A model generated the notes under the pieces. The model was given only the letters and a program-made list of their open reading frames with translations, was not told the DNA's origin and ran no database searches. A DNA stretch of 56,010 bases from Bacteroidales bacterium (lineage in GTDB: Bacteria > Bacteroidota > Bacteroidia > Bacteroidales > UBA6680). This document shows, one piece after another, positions 42,075 through 50,800 of this stretch. Location: assembly GCA_025210735.1 (NCBI GenBank), contig JAOARD010000004.1, forward strand, positions 1 through 56,010, in the 5' to 3' direction. Both the position numbers and the translations under genes were made by a program. The first letter of the stretch is position 1; each line of letters begins with the position of its first letter.

Positions 42075-43769
42075 ATGGTACTAAATTTATTTAAGAGAAA
42101 GCCAAGAGACGGGGAATCTGAAGATTATTCGAGAGAAGATCAACAGAGCTACTCTAACCAGAGTGGTAACAGGTCTTATGGAGATGGCTCTAACAACGGT
42201 GAGAACCGCCATAGAACCAACTATGATAACAGGAACAACTCTGAAAGAGGAGAGAATGGTAACAGAAGGGAAAGAACTTCATATCAAAACAGAGATGGAA
42301 ATGTAGAAGGACACAAAAGACCTTACAAGAAGGTTTATAGAACTCAGGATGATAATGGCGAGAAACGTCCTTATCAACGTAGAGAAAATAACTATAATCG
42401 CGAAGATAATGGCGAGAGACGTCCTTATCAGCGTAGAGAAAATAACTATAATCGCGAAGATAATGGTGAGAGACGTCCTTATCAACGTAGGGATAATAAT
42501 TATAACCGCGATAATAATAATGGTGAGAGACGCCCTTATCAGCGTAGGGATAATAATTATAACCGCGATAATAATAATGGTGAGAGACGCCCTTATCAGC
42601 GCAGGGATAATAACTATAACCGCGAGGATAATGGTGAGAGACGCCCTTATCAGCGCAGAGAGAATAATTATAACCGCGAGGATAATGGCGAGAGACGCCC
42701 TTACCAGCGCAGGGATAATAATTATAATCGCGATAATAATGGCGAGAGACGTCCTTATCAGCGCAGAGATAATAATTATAACCGCGAGGATAATGGTGAA
42801 AGACGTCCTTATCAGCGCAGAGAGAATAATTATAACCGCGAGGATAATGGCGAGAGACGCCCTTACCAGCGCAGAGAGAATAATTATAATCGCGACAACA
42901 ACGGTGAGAGACGCCCTTATCAGCGCAGGGATAATAATTATAACCGCGATAACAGACAACAACGTCCTTACAATAACAGAGGAAACAACAGCAGACCTCA
43001 GCAGGTTCGTAAAAAATCTACATATGTTCCTAAGCCGGGACCAGATATTACGGAACCAGTACGTTTGAATAAATTTATTGCAAATACAGGTCTTTGCTCA
43101 AGAAGAGAGGCAGATGAGTATATTAAGGCAGGAGATGTTACAATAAACGATGTTGTACACACAGAGATGGGTGTTAGAGTTAAACCTGGTGATGTTGTTA
43201 AGTATAAAGGTGCTGAGATAAAGCCTCAGAGCAAGACATATATTATAATGAATAAGCCAAAGGATTTTGTTACAACTGTAGATGATCCTAATGCTAAGAG
43301 AACTGTAATTGATCTTGTAGAGGGAAAGATACATCAACGTGTATATCCTGTAGGAAGACTTGACAGAAATACAACCGGAGTTCTTCTGCTTACAAATGAT
43401 GGTGAGTTAACAAAGGTTCTTACTCATCCTAAGCATAATAAGAAGAAAATTTATCATGTTCAGCTTGACAAGGTTCTTGAGAAAGAAGATATGGATAAGA
43501 TAAGTGAAGGATTTGAATTAGAGGATGGTTTTATATCTGCTGATGAGATATCATATGTTCATGATGAAGATAAACGTCAGATTGGCATTGAGATACATTC
43601 TGGTAAGAACAGAATTATCCGTCGTCTGTTCCATCACCTTGATTATAAGGTAATGAAACTTGACAGGGTTTATTTTGCTGGACTTACAAAGAAAGGGTTA
43701 TCAAGAGGTCAATGGCGATTCCTTAATTCTAAGGAGGTTGCGGCTTTAAAAATGAGTGCTTACGAATAG
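42075..43769 (+). CDS. RsuA/RluB-family pseudouridine synthase with long basic repeat N-terminus
   Basis: 564 aa, of which the enzyme is only the last 245. Residues 1-92 are low-complexity Asn/Arg/Glu; residues 93-293 are 11 copies of an 18-20-residue unit (core NGERRPYQRR-D/E-NNYNR); residues 294-320 are a further Asn/Gln/Arg linker. From about 324: S4 RNA-binding domain (VRLNKFIANTGLCSRREADE), then the catalytic domain with GRLDRNTTGVLLLTNDGEL (catalytic Asp430) and IEIHSGKNRIIRRLFHHLDY. The C-terminal part isomerises uridine in 23S (RluB) or 16S (RsuA) rRNA; which is not decidable. The tail likely adds unspecific RNA binding. Disordered basic tails are known in Bacteroidota members, but this one is long and regular. 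Confidence 0.92.
   Translation: MVLNLFKRKPRDGESEDYSREDQQSYSNQSGNRSYGDGSNNGENRHRTNYDNRNNSERGENGNRRERTSYQNRDGNVEGHKRPYKKVYRTQDDNGEKRPYQRRENNYNREDNGERRPYQRRENNYNREDNGERRPYQRRDNNYNRDNNNGERRPYQRRDNNYNRDNNNGERRPYQRRDNNYNREDNGERRPYQRRENNYNREDNGERRPYQRRDNNYNRDNNGERRPYQRRDNNYNREDNGERRPYQRRENNYNREDNGERRPYQRRENNYNRDNNGERRPYQRRDNNYNRDNRQQRPYNNRGNNSRPQQVRKKSTYVPKPGPDITEPVRLNKFIANTGLCSRREADEYIKAGDVTINDVVHTEMGVRVKPGDVVKYKGAEIKPQSKTYIIMNKPKDFVTTVDDPNAKRTVIDLVEGKIHQRVYPVGRLDRNTTGVLLLTNDGELTKVLTHPKHNKKKIYHVQLDKVLEKEDMDKISEGFELEDGFISADEISYVHDEDKRQIGIEIHSGKNRIIRRLFHHLDYKVMKLDRVYFAGLTKKGLSRGQWRFLNSKEVAALKMSAYE
42351..42953 (+). repeat. In-frame tandem repeat, 11 units of 54-60 bp
   Basis: Coding minisatellite in the pseudouridine synthase gene. 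Units begin GATAATGG and encode DNGERRPYQRR[D/E]NNYNR[ED/DN]; copies 3 and 4 have one or two extra Asn codons. DNA similarity between copies is high, with synonymous cac/cgt-type changes, pointing to slippage or recombination. The periodicity also keeps other frames open on both strands; those are artefacts. Confidence 0.95.
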
Positions 43770-43789
43770 ACAAAGATATTAAAGAGAGT

Positions 43790-43822
43790 GCCTTGTATTT
43801 TTTAATGCAAGGCTATTCTTTT
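43790..43822 (+). terminator. Terminator of the pseudouridine synthase gene
   Basis: 10-bp stem gccttgtatt / aatgcaaggc (43790-43799 and 43804-43813, one G-U) followed by tattcttttat. Confidence 0.75.
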
Positions 43823-43857
43823 ATAATATGACTAGTTTTTAAAAACAGGAATTTGAT

Positions 43858-44742
43858 ATGGCACATAAAGCCGGTTTTGTAAATATTGTAGGAAACCCTA
43901 ATGTTGGAAAATCTACAATAATGAACTCTCTTGTTGGTGAGAGACTTTCAATTATAACATCTAAAGCACAAACTACACGTCATAGAATTATGGGTGTGGT
44001 GAATGGTGAGGATTTTCAGATAGTGTATTCTGATACTCCGGGTATACTGAAGCCTAATTATAAGCTTCAGGAGAGTATGATGCGTTTTGTTAATAATGCT
44101 ATTACCGATGCCGATATTATATTGTATATCACAGATGTTATTGAAACCCCTGACAAGAATATAGAGTATATAGAGAAGATAAAAGGAACCAATCTTCCGG
44201 TTGTTGTTGTTGTTAATAAGATTGATTTGACGGATCAGGATAATCTGGTTAATATAGTAGAGCGTTGGGAGAGTATTTTTCCTGAGGCTACAATTATACC
44301 AACATCAGCTAAAGAGAATTTTAACCTTGAGTGGTTACTTACAACAATAACGGAGAAACTACCAGAGAACCCTCCATATTATCCAAAAGATACCCTTACA
44401 GATAAGAGTGAGCGCTTTTTTGTACAGGAGATAATAAGAGAGAAGATCCTTCTTCATTATAAGAAAGAGATTCCGTATTCTGTAGAGGTAGAGGTTGAAG
44501 CTTTTAAGGAAGAGAAGAAAATTATACGTATTAATGCTGTAATTTATGTAACGCGTGATTCTCAAAAGGGAATTATTATCGGGCATAGAGGTTCTGCTTT
44601 AAAACGTGTAGGAACAGAAGCACGAAAGGATATGGAAGCATTTTTTGAGAAGAATGTTTTTCTTGACCTATATGTAAAAGTGAATAAGGACTGGAGGGAT
44701 AAGGATAAGCAACTCCGTAATTTTGGATATAATTTAAAATAG
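43858..44742 (+). CDS. era: GTPase Era
   Basis: 294 aa. G1 GNPNVGKST (17-25), G2 [14 protein letters not shown]3 DTPGIL, G4 NKID, then a C-terminal KH domain with [20 protein letters not shown], the GxxG RNA loop. Binds the 3' end of 16S rRNA and assists 30S maturation, cytoplasmic/membrane-associated. Followed after 10 bp by der, forming an operon of two ribosome-assembly GTPases. Confidence 0.97.
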   Translation: MAHKAGFVNIVGNPNVGKSTIMNSLVGERLSIITSKAQTTRHRIMGVVNGEDFQIVYSDTPGILKPNYKLQESMMRFVNNAITDADIILYITDVIETPDKNIEYIEKIKGTNLPVVVVVNKIDLTDQDNLVNIVERWESIFPEATIIPTSAKENFNLEWLLTTITEKLPENPPYYPKDTLTDKSERFFVQEIIREKILLHYKKEIPYSVEVEVEAFKEEKKIIRINAVIYVTRDSQKGIIIGHRGSALKRVGTEARKDMEAFFEKNVFLDLYVKVNKDWRDKDKQLRNFGYNLK

Positions 44743-44752
44743 AAGAAAATAT

Positions 44753-46063
44753 ATGGCCATAGCAGCAATAGTAGGAAGGCCTAATGTCGGAAAATCTACA
44801 CTGTTTAACCGACTTATAGGGAAAAGACAAGCCATCGTTGATGAAACAGAGGGTGTAACCAGAGACAGACACTACGGAGTTAGTGACTGGAATGGTCATG
44901 ACTTCTCGGTTATAGATACAGGTGGATATATAGTAAATTCAGACGATATATTTGAAGAGGAGATACGCAAACAGGTTGATTTAGCTATTAATGAGGCTGA
45001 TGTTATTCTGTTTGTTGTTGATGTAGAGATAGGTATTACAGATTTAGATAATGCTGTAGCAGAGATTCTGCGTCGTCAGGATAAACCTGTTATTCTGGTT
45101 GTTAATAAAGTAGATAATAACGAACGAATACTTGCAGCAACAGAATTTTACTCTTTAGGACTGGGTGAATATTTTACAATATCGTCTATAAATGGTTCTG
45201 GAACAGGAGAACTGCTTGATAATCTGGTAGAGACATTCCCAAAAGAGTCATTGAACAAAAAGGATGAGTTTGAAGGACTGCCAAAGTTGGCTGTTGTTGG
45301 TAGACCAAACGCAGGAAAATCATCGTTTATTAATGCGCTTATAGGAGAGGAAAGAAATATTGTAACAGATATTGCCGGTACAACACGCGACTCAATACAT
45401 ACACGATATAATAAGTTTAATCATGACTTTGTTATTGTTGATACAGCGGGTATAAGAAAGAAATCAAAGGTAAATGAGGATCTTGAGTTCTATTCAGTAA
45501 TGCGTGCAGTACGAACAATTGAAGATGCTGATATATGTGTATTGATGCTTGATGCTACTCGTGGTGTAGAGTCTCAGGATATGAGTATATTACAGCTGGT
45601 TCTTAAGAATAAAAAAGGACTTGTTGTTGTTATAAATAAATGGGACCTTATTGAGAAAGAGACAAACACAATGAAGGAGTTTACTGAGGCTGTTCAGAAT
45701 CGTATAGCTCCGTTTACTGATGTTCCAATTATATTTACATCTGTTATTAATAAGCAGAGAATACATAAGGTTCTTGACTCAGCAATGGAGGTTTATAATA
45801 ACAGAACAAAGAGAATATCTACATCTACTCTTAATGAGGTTATGCTTGAGGCTATAGAGAAATATCCGCCACCAAGTTATAAAGGTAAATTTATTAAGAT
45901 TAAGTATGTTACTCAATTGCCAATAGGTCGCCCGGCATTTGCATTTTTCTGTAATTTGCCGCAGTACATAAAAGATCCATATAAACGATACTTAGAGAAT
46001 AAGCTTCGTGATATGTTTGATTTTAAAGGCGTACCAATTGATATTTTTGTACGTAAAAAGTAA
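44753..46063 (+). CDS. der: GTPase Der (EngA)
   Basis: 436 aa. Two G domains in tandem: [12 protein letters not shown] (about 8-19) with DTGG and NKVD, and [12 protein letters not shown] (about 183-194) with DTAG and NKWD, then a C-terminal KH-like domain ([20 protein letters not shown]). The double-GTPase architecture is unique to Der. Acts in late 50S ribosome assembly. Operon with era; terminator at 46076. Confidence 0.97.
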   Translation: MAIAAIVGRPNVGKSTLFNRLIGKRQAIVDETEGVTRDRHYGVSDWNGHDFSVIDTGGYIVNSDDIFEEEIRKQVDLAINEADVILFVVDVEIGITDLDNAVAEILRRQDKPVILVVNKVDNNERILAATEFYSLGLGEYFTISSINGSGTGELLDNLVETFPKESLNKKDEFEGLPKLAVVGRPNAGKSSFINALIGEERNIVTDIAGTTRDSIHTRYNKFNHDFVIVDTAGIRKKSKVNEDLEFYSVMRAVRTIEDADICVLMLDATRGVESQDMSILQLVLKNKKGLVVVINKWDLIEKETNTMKEFTEAVQNRIAPFTDVPIIFTSVINKQRIHKVLDSAMEVYNNRTKRISTSTLNEVMLEAIEKYPPPSYKGKFIKIKYVTQLPIGRPAFAFFCNLPQYIKDPYKRYLENKLRDMFDFKGVPIDIFVRKK

Positions 46064-46075
46064 TTTATGATATAA

Positions 46076-46104
46076 ATGGCTGCCAGTAAGGTGGCCATTT
46101 TTTA
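46076..46104 (+). terminator. Terminator of era-der
   Basis: 9-bp stem atggctgcc / ggtggccat (46076-46084 and 46090-46098, two G-U pairs), 5-nt loop, then ttttttat. Twelve bp after the der stop. Confidence 0.8.
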
Positions 46105-46145
46105 TAGTTTCAACAAAGACCAGCAGTGTCGGATTGGTAGGATAT

Positions 46146-47196
46146 CATGCTCTGTCATCGAAAATGGTTGGTGTTGTATTTATCAGCTCTCTTAGCTCTT
46201 ACCAGAACTGTCTCTGGACTTATTTTAAAATCAAACTCATCAATCTCTCGATACCATGACATATAGTTCTTAAGATATTTTGTAGCAACACCTCTGAATC
46301 TTTTCATCCAAATCAGTAAGCTCAATTGATATTTCTGAACATTTTTTATGTGGACTATATCTTTTTTTACAGACTCTTTTTTTGGAATGCTCAATATACC
46401 ATGTCTTATGTTATTCTCTTTTGTGTATTTCATATATACAGCTTTATTCTGACTACATAACAGCGTGTCTTTTGTAATGAGTTTTGACAGGTCCGGTTTT
46501 AGGTTATCTGCGTTAAACTTTAAGAAGATATCATCAAATGTATTCTTTCCTCGATCTCTGCAAAACATTGTAAATACTCGGCTTTTTGATGGAATATCCT
46601 TTTGGGATTTATATCCTCTTTTACGGGGTTTTCTTCTCAATCTCTTACTCCCTTTCTCTGACCATGCAAATATTGATTCATTAACCTCTACAATACCTGA
46701 TAATTTGTCTGGTTTAATCTGATTCGCATTTTGAAGAAACCTGTGTCTCCACCTGAAAGAAGTATTTCTGTGAACCCCACATTTATCTGCGGCTTTTCTT
46801 ACGCTTAACCCATCTATCAAACACTGAGCATAGGATAACCATCTTCCTTTCTTATGTAAATTAGCTAAAGGAGTGCCTGTTAGAATATTGAAAGTTCTCA
46901 TACAACTTTTGCACTTGAATCGTTGTAAATCCTCTCTTATACCCCATTTATTGTGTTCTTTGGAGTTACAATAAGGACATGATCTATTATTTTCATAATC
47001 ATCATTATTTAACAGAAATGATACGAATTTGATAGAATCTCTCTTTTCTATAGCCTCTTTTAGACGCGAATAGCTTTTTGTATCAAGATTGTTTATAGAA
47101 TTTATAAACTTAACAATGTTCTGTGTTGCCATAACCTTTCTGATCCTATACGAGCATTAAAGAGATAAGTTACACCGAACTTGCTGACAGAGCATG
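46146..47196. mobile_element. IS1595-like insertion element
   Basis: About 1.05 kb bounded by perfect 12-bp inverted repeats catgctctgtca (46146-46157) and tgacagagcatg (47185-47196). Similarity continues imperfectly inward (GTTGGTGT on the left against GTTCGGTGT on the right, inverted), giving ends of about 33 bp. The transposase stop codon is part of the left repeat. If the element starts after catg, the two copies of catg could be a 4-bp direct repeat; the 8-bp duplication usual for the family was not found, so the insertion may be old or the exact edge is misplaced. Confidence 0.75.
46155..47132 (-). CDS. IS1595-family transposase lacking canonical catalytic Asp residues
   Basis: 325 aa, uninterrupted. 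Zinc ribbon C52-x2-C55 ... C74-x2-C77 (RSCPYCNSKEHNKWG, FKCKSCMRTFN), helix-turn-helix LSVRKAADKCGVHRNTSFRW (109-128), and the family C-terminus WMKRFRGVATKYLKNYMSWY. The catalytic motif usually E-x-DE reads VEVNES, so Asn151 replaces the first Asp. The second motif usually C-[ST]-DG reads LCSQNK, so Gln228 replaces the second Asp. HIKNVQ corresponds to the third, HIQNVN. Both losses are to amides while the frame and DNA-binding parts are kept. Probably unable to transpose by itself; could be a recently inactivated or repurposed DNA-binding protein. Confidence 0.82.
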   Translation of the reverse strand: MATQNIVKFINSINNLDTKSYSRLKEAIEKRDSIKFVSFLLNNDDYENNRSCPYCNSKEHNKWGIREDLQRFKCKSCMRTFNILTGTPLANLHKKGRWLSYAQCLIDGLSVRKAADKCGVHRNTSFRWRHRFLQNANQIKPDKLSGIVEVNESIFAWSEKGSKRLRRKPRKRGYKSQKDIPSKSRVFTMFCRDRGKNTFDDIFLKFNADNLKPDLSKLITKDTLLCSQNKAVYMKYTKENNIRHGILSIPKKESVKKDIVHIKNVQKYQLSLLIWMKRFRGVATKYLKNYMSWYREIDEFDFKISPETVLVRAKRADKYNTNHFR

Positions 47197-47447
47197 TTTA
47201 TACTATATGACTACCCTAAACTATTAGACTATAATTTACTATTCTATACATCGTTCGTTATTTGTTATAATCAAATTATGAAGCTGTTATAAAAGTGTGT
47301 GAGGTTTTGTGAGGTTCTTTATTATGTTTAGAATAAGGTTAGTTATTTACTTGCGCAATGTATAAAAGTAGTTTTTAGAACTATTACAAAACCCGGAACT
47401 TCAATGATAGTTGTTCTGAAACAAAGTCTACAACTAAAAAAAATACT
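47197..47447. other. 251-bp region between IS element and truncated surface-protein gene
   Basis: AT-rich, no gene and no exact TAnnTTTG box. The last bases before 47448 (tctacaactaaaaaa) resemble the sequence before the large surface-protein gene at 52542 (acaactaaaattatc), consistent with duplicated upstream DNA. Confidence 0.4.
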
Positions 47448-47768
47448 ATGAGGAGAGTTTACATTTTAGTCATGTTGTCTCTTATCTATTGCGGAAGTGT
47501 ATTTTCACAATACAGATCTGTAAAAAATATTGATTACGATAATAAGAGGGGAGAAAACTATTTCGAAAATTCAATGACTACGAATGCTGTGTCAAAACTA
47601 ATTGTTGTGGGAGCGTATCATGATTACAGTGGTACAGTATATATATTCAGACAGACCAAAGTAAGAGATAATAACTTTGGTCAAACTATACATATAAACA
47701 GTCCTTTAGTAAGTTTGAATCAGGTGTTTGGTTCTGATTATATAGATAATACCTCAGATCTGTTATGA
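47448..47768 (+). pseudogene. Truncated duplicate of the adjacent T9SS surface-protein gene
   Basis: 106 aa that align from the first residue with the start of the 1543-aa protein downstream: signal peptide RRVYILVMLSLIYCGSVFSQ against KKIYILLLLSLVYCVNTFSQ, then NKRGENYF, SKLIVVGAY and NQ[VM]FGSD in both. It lacks five residues in the HNDANYSGA region and stops right after FGSDYIDNTSDLL, where the full gene goes on for 1,430 residues. Without the T9SS domain it could be exported only to the periplasm. Best read as a decayed partial copy left by duplication. It might still be expressed as a small periplasmic protein. Confidence 0.8.
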
Positions 47769-47813
47769 TATAGTTATAACTCTAAAGCTAATCTACAATT
47801 AAATTGAAATAAT

Positions 47814-50800
47814 ATGAAGAAGATTTACATTCTGCTTCTGTTGTCTTTGGTTTATTGCGTAAATACATTTTCGCAGTACGGACATATGAAGAACCTCGAC
47901 TACAGTAATAAACGTGGCGAGAACTATTTTGGAAATGCAATTGCTGCCGATGCAACATCAAAACTAATTGTTGTTGGGGCGTATTGCGATCATAATGATG
48001 CAAACTATAGTGGAGCTGTATACATATTTGGTAGAGATACCGATACTGAACATAATTTTGGACAGTTAGCACGACTAAAGAGCCCGTCTCCTGTATTGAA
48101 TCAGATGTTTGGGTCTGATGTTGACATTGATAATACAACAGTAATTATTGGTGCAAAAGGACGGATGAATTACGGGAAAGGTTCAGCATATATTTATGAG
48201 AAAAGTACATCAGACGACGGAACATGGAACATGATTAAACAGATTGTTCCATCTGACAGATATGATAAAGATTACTTTGGATCATCTGTACTGATAAAAG
48301 GCGATTATGCATTTGTTGGAGCAAAAGCAAATCTACCATCGCAATGTGCTGTTTATGTATTTAAGAAGAATCATGAAGGAGTAAACAATTGGGGACAGAT
48401 AGCTAAGATAACTGTACCGGCAGGCGAAAATGCTAAATCGTTTGGAGATAATCTGGCATTTGATAATGATGTTCTTGTTATAGGAGCACCATATCAGGAT
48501 AATGTAAATGGTGGTGCAGAGGATGACAGAGGAGCAATATTTATCTACTCAAAAACGGGCGATACATTTAATCATGTAAAGACTATAAAATCACGAAATG
48601 GAATGGCATTTGGATCATCGTTGGCTCTGGATAACGATCTGTTAGTTGTTGGTGCTGAAGATGATGGTGTTAGCGGAAAGGTTCACCTGTATAAAAGAAA
48701 TAGTGGAGGTACAAATAATTGGGGACATCTGAAACAACTTGTTCCAAGATACGAAGGATCAATACATGGTTTTGGAAGCTCTGTAGATATCAGAAACAAT
48801 ACAATATATGTAGGAGGATCTGATTATGATACATACAGAGGAGAGATATATCTGTTTGAAAAAGATAATGGTGGAACTGATAACTGGGGAAGATTATACT
48901 ATACAAGTGGTTATAGTGGACCGACTGGTATAAGAGAGTACGAGAAACTTGGAGCATCGGTTGTAGCATATGATGATGTATATTTCTTAGGAGGAGCACC
49001 ACATAAGGCAGGAGAATTTGGTGATGTATATCTGTTCAGAAAAAACTGCCCAAAACCGGAAGGAGTTACACAAAAGAGCCTTGGAGCAGGAAAGGTTGAG
49101 GTAAAAATAGGGAATCATACCTCGCGTATCTCAAAATACTCATACTATTGGTACGATAAATCATTCAAAAAACATCAGGGTAATTTTACCGGAGCCAGCT
49201 CTGTATTAACCGGATTTCCTGTTGGTCAGAAGGTGAACATGACTGTAAAATCTGTTTGTGAAACAGGAAACGAGTCAGGAAGTACAGGCGTTGGAGTTAC
49301 TGCTACAGAACCAAAAACAATAAAACTGGAAGGTAATATGAGTTTTGGTAATATTGATATAAATGGGACAAAGAAACAGACATTAATAATAAAGAGTATA
49401 GGATTAGAGAGTATATCTGTTACAGATATAACCCTTCCTGAAGGATTTAGTGTAACAGAAAAATCATTTACCATAAATGCGGGAGCATCTAAAAATGTTG
49501 ACGTAACATATAATCCAACAGAGAATAAAAGTTACAACGGAACAATTAAAGTTATATCTGACGCAGCTGCAGGAGCAACTACAATAGATGTTACAGCAGG
49601 TGTTAAGGTAAAAACTATTGAACTCAAAGGCGATCTGAATTTTGGGACAGTAAAGTTAAATGCATCTGTTACTAAGAAAATAACAGTAAAGAATGCAGGA
49701 ACAGGCACTATTAATATTACCAATGTAGATTGCCCTGATGGCGTAACAGCGGCATCAACTAACTTTAGCTTAGGCGAGGGTAATATCAGAGAGCTTACCT
49801 TTACATTTACCCCAACTGAGGCAAAGAATTATTCAGGTACAGTAACTTTTCAGGGCGATCACACCTCTGGTAAATCAACAGTAGACTTTACAGGTGTAGG
49901 TCAGGCAAAAAGTACGCTTCAGATAACAAGTGTTACTCCGCAGGAGAGATCCTGTACATTAGTGTTTAAACACTCTGAGAAAAAAGGAACAGTATATTTT
50001 GTAATAACTAAGAGAGGTGTTACAGAACCAACATCAGCTCAGATAAAAGCAGGAAAAGGTGGCGATGATAAACCTGCGGTTCAATCGCAGAATACAACTA
50101 TAAACTCAAATACGGCAATGTATAATGTGTCAGGACTTAAGGAGTTTACAGATTATAATGTATACGCTTTTGTTGAGTTAAATGGTATTAGTTCAGATGT
50201 TGTTGGCAAGGGATTTAAAACTACAGATGAGAAAAACCCATCGTTTGTAATGAGCTCAAATACAATATCAGATAGCCATATAAATAAACGCAATGTAAAT
50301 ATCGGAGCCAGAGTAAGCGAGGATGCTACTGTTAACTTTGTTGTTCAGTTGGCATCAGAAACGGCACCAAACATAACACAGATTCAGGCAGGGCAAAACC
50401 ATGCCGGGACTGTATTAGATGAGAACTTAACCGGAGAAAAACTGTTAACTTCAGGATCATGGCACAATATTGATGTAGTTAAAAACCTTGATGAGGTAAC
50501 CGACTATGCTGTATACATGGTAGCTCAGGATAAGTCTGGTAAAAAATCGGATATATATAAAGCAACATTCTCAATAGGCGATTATACAGCACCGGTTTTA
50601 TCAGCATTAAATGTTACTACAGTAAAAAATAGCGAAGGATATACAGAGGCTACTTTCAGCTTTAATAGTACTGAGAATGGAAAAATGGCGTTTGTGTTTG
50701 AACAAGTATTCAATAAACCAAGCTATACAAACCCTGTTCCGGATGTTGTTGCACACGGACGAATTGCATCAAGCGCAGATATTGGAGTATCTATGCTTAA

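Noticed and set aside
42279..43068. Long open frames of 227 and 239 codons (both strands) overlapping the pseudouridine synthase repeats
   Set aside because: They arise from the 54-60-bp repeat keeping alternative frames open; the translations are monotonous Ile/Ala or Ile/Arg repeats with no family features, while the third frame continues into a clear S4-pseudouridine synthase.
47448..47768. Independent small secreted-protein gene
   Set aside because: Residue-by-residue match to the start of the next gene and abrupt stop within a propeller blade indicate a truncated copy.
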